NCBI RefSeq assembly: GCF_910592395.1 | Contig: NC_088322.1 | Location: forward strand, 5,143,431-5,207,430 | Length of the DNA: 64,000 nt | Origin: Lineus longissimus | Taxonomy: Eukaryota; Nemertea; Pilidiophora; Heteronemertea; Lineidae | Direction of reading: 5' to 3' | Part shown: positions 39,284 to 50,949 of the stretch, piece by piece | How the letters are laid out: the number at the start of each line of letters is the position of its first letter | Position numbering within the stretch: the first letter of the stretch is position 1 | Program-made: the position numbers and the translations under genes | Notes under the pieces: model-generated | Database searches by the model: none | Told to the model about the DNA's origin: nothing | Seen by the model: only the letters and a program-made list of their open reading frames with translations

Positions 39284-41580
39284 CCGACCGACTTTCATCG
39301 CCAGTAGTGTAATATTGCTAGTCGAATGACAACTTATCATCGCAGAATCTCGAAATTGCGGTGTCACTTTGTACAATCGGGCACTTCTACTCTAAAAAAC
39401 CAAAATTAGCGTAATTGATCACGACGAGCGCCATCACCGACCGACTTTCGTCGCCAGTAGTGTAATATTGCTAGTCCAATGACAACTTCTCATCGCAGAA
39501 TCGCGAAATTGCTGTCTCAGTTTGTCCAATCGGTCATGTCCACTCTGTATAACCAAAATGAGCGTGATCGGTCGCGACGTGCACCATCACCGACTGACTT
39601 TCATCGCCAGTAGTGTAATATCGCTAGTCGAAAGACAACTTCTCATCGCAGAATCTGGAAATTGCGGTCTCAGTTTGTCCAATCGGTCATCTCCACTCTG
39701 TATAACCAAAATGAGCGTGATCGGTCGCGACGAGCGCCATCACCGATCGACTTATATCGCCAGTAGTGTAATATCGCTAGTCGAATGACAACTTCTCATC
39801 GCAGAATCTCGAAATTGCTGTCTCAGTTTGTCCAATCGGTCATTTCCACTCTGTATAACCAATATGAGCGTGATCGGTCCCCGACGAACGCCATCACCGA
39901 CCGACTTTCATCGCCAGTAGTGTAATATTGCTAGTCGAATGACAACTTCTCATCGCAGAATCTCGAAATTGCTGTCTCAGTTGGTCTAATCGGTCATCTC
40001 CACTCTGTATAACCAAAATTAGCGTGATCGGTCGCGACGAGCGCCATCGCCGATCGACTTATATCGCCAGTAGTGTAATATCGCTAGTCGAATGACAACT
40101 TATCATCGCAGAATCTCGAAATTGCGGTGTCACTTTGTACAATCGGGCACTTCTACTCTAAAAAACCAAAATTAGCGGAATTGATCACGACGAGCGCCAT
40201 CACCGACTGACTTTCATTGCCAGTAGTGTAATATCGCTAGTCGAAAGACAACTTCTCATCGCAGAATCTGGAAATTGCGGTCTCAGTTTGTCCAATCGGT
40301 CATCTTGACTCTGTATGACCAAAATGAGTGTGATCGGTCGCGACGAGCGCCATCGCCGATCAAATTTCTTCGCCAGTAGCGTAATATTGCTAGTCGAATG
40401 ACAACTTCTCATCGCAGAATCTTGAAATTGCCGTCTCAGTTTGTCCAATCAGTCATCTTGACTCTGTATAACCAAAATGAGCGTGATCGGTCGCGACGAG
40501 CGCCATCGCCGATCGACTTATATCGCCAGTAGTGTAATATCGCTAGTCGAATGACAACTTATCATCGCAGAATCTCGAAATTGCGGTGTCAGTTTGTACA
40601 ATCGGGCACTTCTACTCTAAAAAACCAAAATTAGCGTAATTGATCACGACGAGCGCCATCACCGACCGACTTTCGTCGCCAGTAGTGTAATATTGCTAGT
40701 CCAATGACAACTTCTCATCGCAGAATCTCGAAATTGCTGTCTCAGTTTGTCCAATCGGTCATCTCCACTCTGTATAACCAAAATGAGCGTGATCGGTCGC
40801 GACGTGCACCATCACCGACTGACTTTCATCGCCAGTAGTGTAATATCGCTAGTCGAAAGACAACTTCTCATCGCAGAATCTGGAAATTGCGGTCTCAGTT
40901 TGTCCAATCGGTCAACTTGTCTCTGTATAACCAAAATGAGCGTGATCGGTCGCGACGAGCGCCATCGCTCACCGACCGTCATTGCCAGTAGCGTAATATT
41001 GCTAGTCGAATGACAACTTCTCATCGCAGAATCTCGAAATTGCTGTCTCAGTTTGTCTAATCGGTCATCTTGACTCTGTATAACCAAAATTAGCGTGATC
41101 GGTCGCGACGAGCGCCATCGCCGATCGACTTATATCGCCAGTAGTGTAATATCGCTAGTCGAATGACAACTTATCATCGCAGAATCTCGAAATTGCGGTG
41201 TCACTTTGTACAATCGGGCACTTCTACTCTAAAAAACCAAAATTAGCGGAATTGATCACGACGAGCGCCATCACCGACTGACTTTCATCGCCAGTAGTGT
41301 AATATCGCTAGTCGAAAGACAACTTCTCATCACAGAATCTGGAAATTGCGGGTCTCAGTTTGTCCAATCGGTCATCTTGTCTCTTTATAACCAAAATGAG
41401 TGTGATCGGTCGCGACGAGCGCCATCGCCGATCGAATTTCTTCGCCAGTAGCGTAATATTGCTAGTCGAATGACAACTTCTCATCGCAGAATCTCGAAAT
41501 TGCCGTCTCAGTTTGTCCAATCGGTCATCTTGACTCTGTATAACCAAAATGAGCGTGATCGGTCGCGACGAGCGCCATCA
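39284..41580 (+). repeat. 15-monomer HOR (about 2,297 bp), copy a
   Basis: This copy begins at the gap and aligns to copy b at an offset of 2,297. Its hallmark is a divergent monomer reading GTGTCACTTTGTACAATCGG, then GCACTTCTACTCTAAAAAAC and AATTGATCACGACGAGCG. Those monomers fall near 39,390, 40,155, 40,615 and 41,228, then 41,690 in the next copy. The spacing is 5, 3, 4 and 3 monomers, 15 in all. Extra bases in homopolymers (GGTCCCCGACG near 39,878; TGCGGGTCTC near 41,346) explain the 1-2 bp above 2,295. Confidence 0.9.
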
Positions 41581-41588
41581 CCGACCGA
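41559..41588 (+). other. Inverted repeat in the monomer CpG core (example)
   Basis: TCGGTCG at 41559-41565 and CGACCGA at 41582-41588 are perfect reverse complements separated by 16 bases. The left arm overlaps the palindrome GTCGCGAC. The dyad is present in every monomer that keeps both arms and is broken in monomers with the CGACTGAC transition. It could form a small hairpin or be a two-fold protein-binding site; no function is shown. Confidence 0.6.
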
Positions 41589-43877
41589 CTTTCATCGCCA
41601 GTAGTGTAATATTGCTAGTCGAATGACAACTTATCATCGCAGAATCTCGAAATTGCGGTGTCACTTTGTACAATCGGGCACTTCTACTCTAAAAAACCAA
41701 AATTAGCGTAATTGATCACGACGAGCGCCATCACCGACCGACTTTCGTCGCCAGTAGTGTAATATTGCTAGTCGAATGACAACTTCTCATCGCAGAATCT
41801 CGAAATTGCTGTCTCAGTTTGTCCAATCGGTCATCTCCCACTCTGTATAACCAAAATGAGCGTGATCGGTCGCGACGTGCGCCATCACCGACAGACTTTC
41901 ATCGCCAGTAGTGTAATATCGCTAGTCGAAAGACAACTTCTCATCGCAGAATCTGGAAATTGCGGGTCTCAGTTTGTCCAATCGGTCATCTCCACTCTGT
42001 ATAACCAAAATGAGCGTGATCGGTCGCGACGAGCGCCATCACCGATCGACTTATATCGCCAGTAGTGTAATATCGCTAGTCGAATGACAACTTCTCATCG
42101 CAGAATCTCGAAATTGCTGTCTCAGTTTGTCCAATCGGTCATCTCCACTCTGTATAACCAATATGAGCGTGATCGGTCGCCACGAACGCCATCACCGACC
42201 GACTTTCATCGCCAGTAGTGTAATATTGCTAGTCGAATGACAACTTCTCATCGCAGAATCTCGAAATTGCTGTCTCAGTTGGTCTAATCGGTCATCTCCA
42301 CTCTGTATAACCAAAATTAGCGTGATCGGTCGCGACGAGCACCATCGCCGATCGACTTATATCGCCAGTAGTGTAATATCGCTAGTCGAATGACAACTTA
42401 TCATCGCAGAATCTCGAAATTGCGGTGTCACTTTGTACAATCGGGCACTTCTACTCTAAAAAACCAAAATTAGCGGAATTGATCACGACGAGCGCCATCA
42501 CCGACTGACTTTCATCGCCAGTAGTGTAATATCGCTAGTCGAAAGACAACTTCTCATCGCAGAATCTGGAAATTGCGGTCTCAGTTTGTCCAATCGGTCA
42601 TCTTGTCTCTGTATGACCAAAATGAGTGTGATCGGTCGCGACGAGCGCCATCGCCGATCAAATTTCTTCGCCAGTAGCGTAATATTGCTAGTCGAATGAC
42701 AACTTCTCATCGCAGAATCTTGAAATTGCCGTCTCAGTTTGTCCAATCAGTCATCTTGACTCTGTATAACCAAAATGAGCGTGATCGGTCGCGACGAGCG
42801 CCATCGCCGATCGACTTATATCGCCAGTAGTGTAATATCGCTAGTCGAATGACAACTTATCATCGCAGAATCTCGAAATTGCGGTGTCAGTTTGTACAAT
42901 CGGGCACTTCTACTCTAAAAAACCAAAATTAGCGTAATTGATCACGACGAGCGCCATCACCGACCGACTTTCGTCGCCAGTAGTGTAATATTGCTAGTCC
43001 AATGACAACTTCTCATCGCAGAATCTCGAAATTGCTGTCTCAGTTTGTCCAATCGGTCATCTCCACTCTGTATAACCAAAATGAGCGTGATCGGTCGCGA
43101 CGTGCACCATCACCGACTGACTTTCATCGCCAGTAGTGTAATATCGCTAGTCGAAAGACAACTTCTCATCGCAGAATCTGGAAATTGCGGTCTCAGTTTG
43201 TCCAATCAGTCAACTTGTCTCTGTATAACCAAAATGAGCGTGATCGGTCGCGACGAGCGCCATCGCTCACCGACCGTCATTGCCAGTAGCGTAATATTGC
43301 TAGTCGAATGACAACTTCTCATCGCAGAATCTCGAAATTGCTGTCTCAGTTTGTCTAATCGGTCATCTTGACTCTGTATAACCAAAATTAGCGTGATCGG
43401 TCGCGACGAGCGCCATCGCCGATCGACTTATATCGCCAGTAGTGTAATATCGCTAGTCGAATGACAACTTATCATCGCAGAATCTCGAAATTGCGGTGTC
43501 ACTTTGTACAATCGGGCACTTCTACTCTAGAAAACCAAAAATAGCGGAATTGATCACGACGAGCGCCATCACCGACTGACTTTCATCGCCAGTAGTGTAA
43601 TATCGCTAGTCGAAAGACAACTTCTCATCGCAGAATCTGGAAATTGCGGTCTCAGTTTGTCCAATCGGTCATCTTGTCTCTTTATAACCAAAATGAGTGT
43701 GATCGGTCGCGACGAGCGCCATCGCCGATCGAATTTCTTCGCCAGTAGCGTAATATTACTAGTCGAATGACAACTTCTCATCGCAGAATCTCGAAATTGC
43801 CGTCTCAGTTTGTCCAATCGGTCATCTTGACTCTGTATAACCAAAATGAGCGTGATCGGTCGCGACGAGCGCCATCA
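41581..43877 (+). repeat. 15-monomer HOR, copy b
   Basis: This copy aligns with copies a and c at 2,297 bp. Marker monomers are near 41,690, 42,455, 42,913 and 43,527, repeating the 5-3-4-3 spacing. Private one-base insertions (CATCTCCCACTCTG near 41,833; TGCGGGTCTC near 41,963) lie in homopolymers. Confidence 0.9.
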
Positions 43878-46190
43878 CCGACCGACTTTCATCGCCAGTA
43901 GTGTAATATTGCTAGTCGAATGACAACTTATCATCGCAGAATCTCGAAATTGCGGTGTCACTTTGTACAATCGGGCACTTCTACTCTAAAAAACCAAAAT
44001 TAGCGTAATTGATCACGACGAGCGCCATCACCGACCGACTTTCGTCGCCAGTAGTGTAATATTGCTAGTCCAATGACAACTTCTCATCGCAGAATCGCGA
44101 AATTGCTGTCTCAGTTTGTCCAATCGGTCATGTCCACTCTGTATAACCAAAATGAGCGTGATCGGTCGCGACGTGCACCATCACCGACTGACTTTCATCG
44201 CCAGTAGTGTAATATCGCTAGTCGAAAGACAACTTCTCATCGCAGAATCTGGAAATTGCGGTCTCAGTTTGTCCAATCGGTCATCTCCACTCTGTATAAC
44301 CAAAATGAGCGTGATCGGTCGCGACGAGCGCCATCACCGATCGACTTATATCGCCAGTAGTGTAATATCGCTAGTCGAATGACAACTTCTCATCGCAGAA
44401 TCTCGAAATTGCTGTCTCAGTTTGTCCAATCGGTCATCTCCACTCTGTATAACCAATATGAGCGTGATCGGTCGCCACGAACGCCATCACCGACCGACTT
44501 TCATCGCCAGTAGTGTAATATTGCTAGTCGAATGACAACTTCTCATCGCAGAATCTCGAAATTGCTGTCTCAGTTGGTCTAATCGGTCATCTCCACTCTG
44601 TATAACCAAAATTAGCGTGATCGGTCGCGACGAGCGCCATCGCCGATCGACTTATATCGCCAGTAGTGTAATATCGCTAGTCGAATGACAACTTATCATC
44701 GCAGAATCTCGAAATTGCGGTGTCACTTTGTACAATCGGGCACTTCTACTCTAAAAAACCAAAATTAGCGGAATTGATCACGACGAGCGCCATCACCGAC
44801 TGACTTTCATTGCCAGTAGTGTAATATCGCTAGTCGAAAGACAACTTCTCATCGCAGAATCTGGAAATTGCGGTCTCAGTTTGTCCAATCGGTCATCTTG
44901 TCTCTGTATGACCAAAATGAGTGTGATCGGTCGCGACGAGCGCCATCGCCGATCGAATTTCTTCGCCAGTAGCGTAATATTGCTAGTCGAATGACAACTT
45001 CTCATCGCAGAATCTTGAAATTGCCGTCTCAGTTTGTCCAATCAGTCATCTTGACTCTGTATAACCAAAATGAGCGTGATCGGTCGCGACGAGCGCCATC
45101 GCCGATCGACTTATATCGCCAGTAGTGTAATATCGCTAGTCGAATGACAACTTATCATCGCAGAATCTCGAAATTGCGGTGTCAGTTTGTACAATCGGGC
45201 TCTTCTACTCTAAAAAACCAAAATTAGCGTAATTGATCACGACGAGCGCCATCACCGACCGACTTTCGTCGCCAGTAGTGTAATATTGCTAGTCCAATGA
45301 CAACTTCTCATCGCAGAATCTCGAAATTGCTGTCTCAGTTTGTCCAATCGGTCATCTCCACTCTGTATAACCAAAATGAGCGTGATCGGTCGCGACGTGC
45401 ACCATCACCGACTGACTTTCATCGCCAGTAGTGTAATATCGCTAGTCGAAAGACAACTTCTCATCGCAGAATCTGGAAATTGCGGTCTCAGTTTGTCCAA
45501 TCAGTCAACTTGTCTCTGTATAACCAAAATGAGCGTGATCGGTCGTGACGAGCGCCATCGCTCACCGACCGTCATTGCCAGTAGCGTAATATTGCTAGTC
45601 GAATGACAACTTCTCATCGCAGAATCTCGAAATTGCTGTCTCAGTTTGTCTAATCGGTCATCTTTACTCTGTATAACCAAAATTAGCGTGATCGGTCGCG
45701 ACGAGCGCCATCGCCATCGCCGATCGACTTATATCGCCAGTAGTGTGATATCGCTAGTCGAATGACAACTTATCATCGCAGAATCTCGAAATTGCGGTGT
45801 CACTTTGTACAATCGGGCACTTCTACTCTAAAAAACCAAAATTAGCGGAATTGATCACGACGAGCGCCATCACCAACTGACTTTCATTGCCAGTAGTGTA
45901 ATTATTGTAATATCGCTAGTCGAAAGACAACTTCTCATCGCAGAATCTGGAAATTGCGGTCTCAGTTTGTCCAATCGGTCATCTTGTCTCTGTATGACCA
46001 AAATGAGTGTGATCGGTCGCGACGAGCGCCATCGCCGATCGAATTTCTTCGCCAGTAGCGTAATATTGTTAGTCGAATGACAACTTCTCATCGCAGAATC
46101 TCGAAATTGCTGTCTCAGTTTGTCCGATCGGTCATCTCGACTCTGTATAACCAAAATGAGCGTGATCGGTCGCGACGAGCGCCATCACCG
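43878..46190 (+). repeat. 15-monomer HOR, copy c
   Basis: Marker monomers are near 43,985, 44,750, 45,210 and 45,827. This copy carries two private insertions: a 6-bp GCCATC repeat near 45,709 and a 9-bp insertion near 45,901 (GTGTAATTATTGTAATATCG for GTGTAATATCG). These add 15 bp and shift the following sequence. The next repeat does not begin as expected near 46,246, so the HOR ends here. Confidence 0.9.
45895..45915 (+). repeat. 9-bp insertion inside a monomer
   Basis: AATTATTGTAATATCGC contains a 9-bp insertion that duplicates the TGTAAT motif with a short TAT between copies. It is present only in copy c of the 15-monomer HOR and would serve as a copy-specific marker. Confidence 0.85.
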
Positions 46191-46750
46191 ACCGACTTAT
46201 ATCGCCAGTAGTGTAATATTGCTAGTCGAATGACAACTTCTCATCGCAGAATCTCGAAATTGCTGTCTCAGTTTGTCCAATCGGTCATCTCCACTCTGTA
46301 TAACCAAAATGAGCGTGATCGGTCGCCACGAGCGCCATCACGGACCGACTTTCATCGCCAGTAGTGTAATATTGCTAGTCAAATGACAAATTCTCATCGC
46401 AGAATCTCGAAATTGCTGTCTCCGTTGGTCTAATCGGTCATCTCCACTCTGTATAACCAAAATGAGCGTGATCAGTCGCGACGAGCGCCATCACTGACCG
46501 ACTTATATCGCCAGTAGTGTAATATTGCTAGTCGAATGACAACTTCTCATCGCAGAATCTCGAAATTGCTGTCTCATTTTGTCCAATCGGTCATCTCCAC
46601 TCTGTATAACCAAAATGAGCGTGATCGGTCGCCATGAGCGCCATCACCGACCGACTTTCATCGCCAGTAGTGTAATATTGCTAGTCAAATGACAACTTCT
46701 CATCGCAGAATCTCGAAATTGCTGTCTCAGTTTGTCTAATCGGTCATCTT
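46139..46750 (+). repeat. 306-bp dimer, two tandem copies
   Basis: Monomers start at 46139, 46292, 46445 and 46598 and alternate. The first and third have CGACCGACTTATATCGCC. The second and fourth have GGTCGCCACGAGCG (or GGTCGCCATGAGCG) with GCTAGTCAAATGAC. A related alternation occurs near 54,635-54,940 and 55,399-55,700. Bases of about 46.27-47.0 kb match about 55.21-55.94 kb at an offset of 8,942. Confidence 0.83.
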
Positions 46751-47452
46751 GACTCTGTATAACCAAAATGAGCGTGATCAGTCACGACGAGCACCATCGC
46801 CGATCGACTTATATCGCCAGTAGTGTAATATCGCTAGTCGAATGACAACTTATCATCGCAGAATCTCGAAATTGCGGTGTCACTTTGTACAATCGGGCAC
46901 TTCTACTCTAAAAAACCAAAATTAGCGGAATTGATCACGACGAGCGCCATCACCGACCGACTTTCATCGCCAGTTGTGTAATTTTGCTAGTCGAATGACA
47001 ACTTCTCATCGCAGAATCTCGAAATTGCTGTCTCAGTTTGTCCAATCGGTCATCTCCACTCTGTATAACCAAAATAAGCGTGATCGGTCGCGACGAGCGC
47101 CATCACCGACCGACTTATATCGCCAGTAGTGTAATATTGCTAGTCGAATGACAACTTCTCATCGCAGAATCTCGAAATTGCTGTCTCAGTTTGTCCAATC
47201 GGTCATCTCCACTCTGTATAACCAAAATGAGCGTGATCGGTCGCGACGAGCGCCATCACCGACCGACTCTCATCGCCAGTAGTGTAATATCGCTAGTCGA
47301 ATGACAACTTATCATCGCAGAATCTCGAAATTGCGGTGTCAGTTTGTACAATCGGGCACTTCTACTCTAAAAAACCAAAATTAGCGTAATTGATCACGAC
47401 GAGCACCATCACCGACCGACTTTCGTCGCCAGTAGTGTAATATTGCTAGTCC
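46751..47452 (+). repeat. Transition to the 8.6-kb macro-repeat
   Basis: These are ordinary monomers, including two of the CTCTAAAAAAC type near 46,907 and 47,367. The first part matches downstream sequence at an offset of 8,942, two monomers more than the 8,636 seen after 47,453. The last mismatch before the 8,636-bp alignment is GCTAGTCCAATGAC here against GCTAGTCAAATGAC near 56,088. Confidence 0.8.
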
Positions 47453-50422
47453 AATGACAACTTCTCATCGCAGAATCTCGAAATTGCTGTCTCAGTTTGT
47501 CCAATCGGTCATCTCCACTCTGTATAACCAAAATGAGCGTGATCGGTCGCGACATGCGCCATCACCGACTGACTTTCATCGCCAGTAATGTAATATCGCT
47601 AGTCGAAAGACAACTTCTCATCGCAGAATCTGGAAATTGCGGTCTCAGTTTGTCCAATCGGTCAACTTGTCTCTGTATAACCAAAATGAGCGTGATCGGT
47701 CGCGACGAGCGCCATCGCCGACTGACTTTTATCGCCAGTGGCGTAATATTGCTAGTCGAATGACAACTTCTCATCGCAGAATCTCGAAATTGCCGTCTCA
47801 GTTTGTGGAATCGGTCATCTTGACTCTATATAACCAAAATGAGCGTGATCGGTCGCGACGAGCGCCATCACCGACCGACTTTCATCGCCAGTAGTGTAAT
47901 ATCGCTAGTCGAATGACAACTTATCATCGCAGAATCTCGAAATTGCGGTGTCACTTTGTACAATCGGGCACTTCTACTCTAAAAAACCAAAATTAGCGGA
48001 ATTGATCACGACGAGCGCCATCGCCGACCGACTTTCATCGCCAGTAGTGTAATATTGCTAGTCGAATGACAACTTCTCATCGCAGAATCTCGAAATTGCT
48101 GTCTCAGTTTGTCTAATCGGTCATCTTGACTCTGTATAACCAAAATGAGCGTGATCGGTCGCGACGAGCGCCATCACCGACTGACTTTCATCGCCAGTAG
48201 TGTAATATCGCTAGTCGAAAGACAACTTCTCATCGCAGAATCTGGAAATTGCGGTCTCAGTTTGTCCAATCGGTCATCTCCACTCTGTATAACCAAAATG
48301 AGCGTGATCGGTCGCCACGAGCGCCATCACCGACCGACTTTCATCGCCAGTAGTGTAATATTGCTAGTCGAATGACAACTTCTCATCGCAGAATCTCGAA
48401 ATTGCTGTCTCAGTTGGTCTAATCGGTCATCTTGACTCTGTATAGCCAAAATTAGCTTGATCGTTCGCGACGAGCGCCATCACCGACCGACTTTCATCGC
48501 CAGTAGTGTAATATCGCTAGTCGAATGACAACTTATCATCGCAGAATCTCGAAATTGTGGTGTCACTTTGTACAATCGGGCACTTCTACTCTAAAAAACC
48601 AAAATTAGCGGAATTGATCACGACGAGCGCCATCACCGACCGACTTTCATCGTTAGTTGTGTAATATTGCTAGTCGAATGACAACTTCTCATCGCAGAAT
48701 CTCGAAATTGCGGTCTCAGTTTGTCCAATCGGTCATCTCCACTCTGTATAACCAAAATGAGCGTGATCGGTCGCGACGAGGGCCATCACCGACCGACTTA
48801 GATCGCCAGTAGTGTAATATTGCTAGTCGAATGACAACTTCTCATCGCAGAATCTTGAAATTGCTGTCTCAGTTTGTCCAATCGGTCATCTCCACTCTGT
48901 ATAACCAAAATGAGCGTGATCGGTCGCCACGAGCGCCATCACCGACAGACTTTCATCGCCAGTAGTGTAATATTGCTAGTCAAATGACAACTTCTCATCG
49001 CAGAATCTCGAAATTGCTGTCTCAGTTTGTCTAATCGGTCATCTTGACTCTGTATAGCCAAAATTAGCGTGATCGGTTGCGACGAGCGCCATCGCCGATC
49101 GACTTATATCGCCAGTAGTGTAATATCGTTACTCGAATGACAACTTATCATCGCAGAATCTCGAAATTGTGGTGTCACTTTGTACAATCGGGCACTTCTA
49201 CTCTAAAAAACAAAAATTAACTGAATTGATCACGAGGAGCGCCATCACCGACTGACTTTCATCGCCAGTAGTGTAATATCGCTAGTCGAAAGACAACTTC
49301 TCATCGCAGAATCTGGAAATTGCGGTCTCAGTTTGTCCAATCGGTCAACTCCACTCTGTATAACCAAAATGAGCGTGATCGGTCGCCACGAGCGCCATCA
49401 CCGACCGACTTTCATCGCCAGTAGTGTAATATTGCTAGTCGAATGACAACCTCTCATCGCAGAATCTCGAAATTGCTGTCTCAGTTGGTCTAATCGGTCA
49501 TCTTGACTCTGTATAACCAAAATTAGCGTGATCGGTCGCGACGAGCACCATCGCCGATCGACTTATATCGCCAGTAGTGTAATATCGCTAGTCGAATGAC
49601 AACTTATCATCGCAGAATCTCGAAATTGCGGTGTCACTTTGTACAATCGGGCACTTCTACTCTAAAAAACTAAAATTAGCGGAATTGATCACAACGAGCG
49701 CCATCACCGACTGACTTTCATTGCCAGTAGTGTAATATCGCTAGTCGAAAGACAACTTCTCATTGCAGAATCTGGAAATTGCGGTCTCAGTTTGTCCAAT
49801 CGGTCATCTTGTCTCTGTATGACCAAAATGAGTGTGATCGGTCGCAACGAGCGCCATCACCGACCGACTTTCATCGCCAGTAGTGTAATATTGCTAGTCG
49901 AATGACAACTTCTCATCGCAGAATCTCGAAATTACCGTCTCAGTTTGTGGAATCGGTCATCTTGACTCTGTATAACCAAAATGAGCGTGATCGGTCACGA
50001 CGAGCGCCATCGCCGATCGAATTTCTTCGCCAGTAGTGTAATATTGCTAGTCGAATGACAACTTCTCATCGCAGAATCTCGAAATTGCTGTCTCAGTTTG
50101 TCCAATCGGTCATCTCCACTCTGTATAACCAAAATGAGCGTGATCGGTCGCGACGAGCGCCATCACCGACCGACTTATATCACCAGTAGTGTAATATTGC
50201 TAGACGAATGACAACTTCTCATCGCAGAATCTCGAAATTGCTGTCTCAGTTTGTCTGATCGGTCATCTCCACTCTGTATAACCAAAATGAGCGTGATCGG
50301 TCGCGACGAGCGCCATCACGGACCGACTTATATCGCCAGTAGTGTAATATTGCTAGTCGAATGACAACTTCTCATCGCAGAATCTCGAAATTGCTGTCTC
50401 AGTTTGTCCAATCGGTCATCTC

Positions 50423-50655
50423 CACTCTGTATAACCAAAATGAGCGTGATCGGTCGCGACAAGCGCCATCGCCGATCGTTTTTCATCGCCAGCGTAATAT
50501 TGCTAGTCGAATGACAACTTCTCATCGCAGAATCTCGAAATTGCGCCATCACCGACCGACTTATATCACCAGTAGTGTAATATTGCTAGACGAATGACAA
50601 CTTCTCATCGCAGAATCTCGAAATTGCTGTCTCAGTTTGTCTGATCGGTCATCTC
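50423..50655 (+). repeat. Collapsed dimer of 233 bp with internal deletion
   Basis: Anchors at 50423 and 50656 are 233 bp apart instead of 306. Two changes explain it: loss of a few bases in TCATCGCCAGCGTAATATTG (normally GCCAGTAGCG), and a deletion of about 69-70 bp joining CTCGAAATTGC directly to GCCATCACCGACC. The second removes the anchor and half the CpG core. A GC dinucleotide is shared at the breakpoint. Confidence 0.85.
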
Positions 50656-50949
50656 CACTCTGTATAACCAAAATGAGTGTGATCGGTCGCAACGAGCGCC
50701 ATCACCGACCGACTTTCATCGCCAGTAGCGTAATATTACTAGTCGAATGACAACTTCTCATTGCAGAATCTCGAAATTGCCGTCTCAGTTTGTGCAATCG
50801 GTCATCTTGACTCTGTATAACCAAACTGAGCGTAATCGGTCGCGACGAGCGCCATCGCTCACCGACCGTCATTGCCAGTAGCGTAATATTGCCAGTCGAA
50901 TGACAAGTTCTCATCGCAAAATCTCAAATTTCCGTCTAAGTTTGTCCAA

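Noticed and set aside
39184-39307. Open frames reading through the N run
   Set aside because: They are artefacts of unknown bases being read as X; no sequence exists there.
39420-39470. CENP-B box in the TTTCGTCGCCAGTAG variant
   Set aside because: The TTCG start is present, but the required downstream A and CGGG positions of the CENP-B box do not match.
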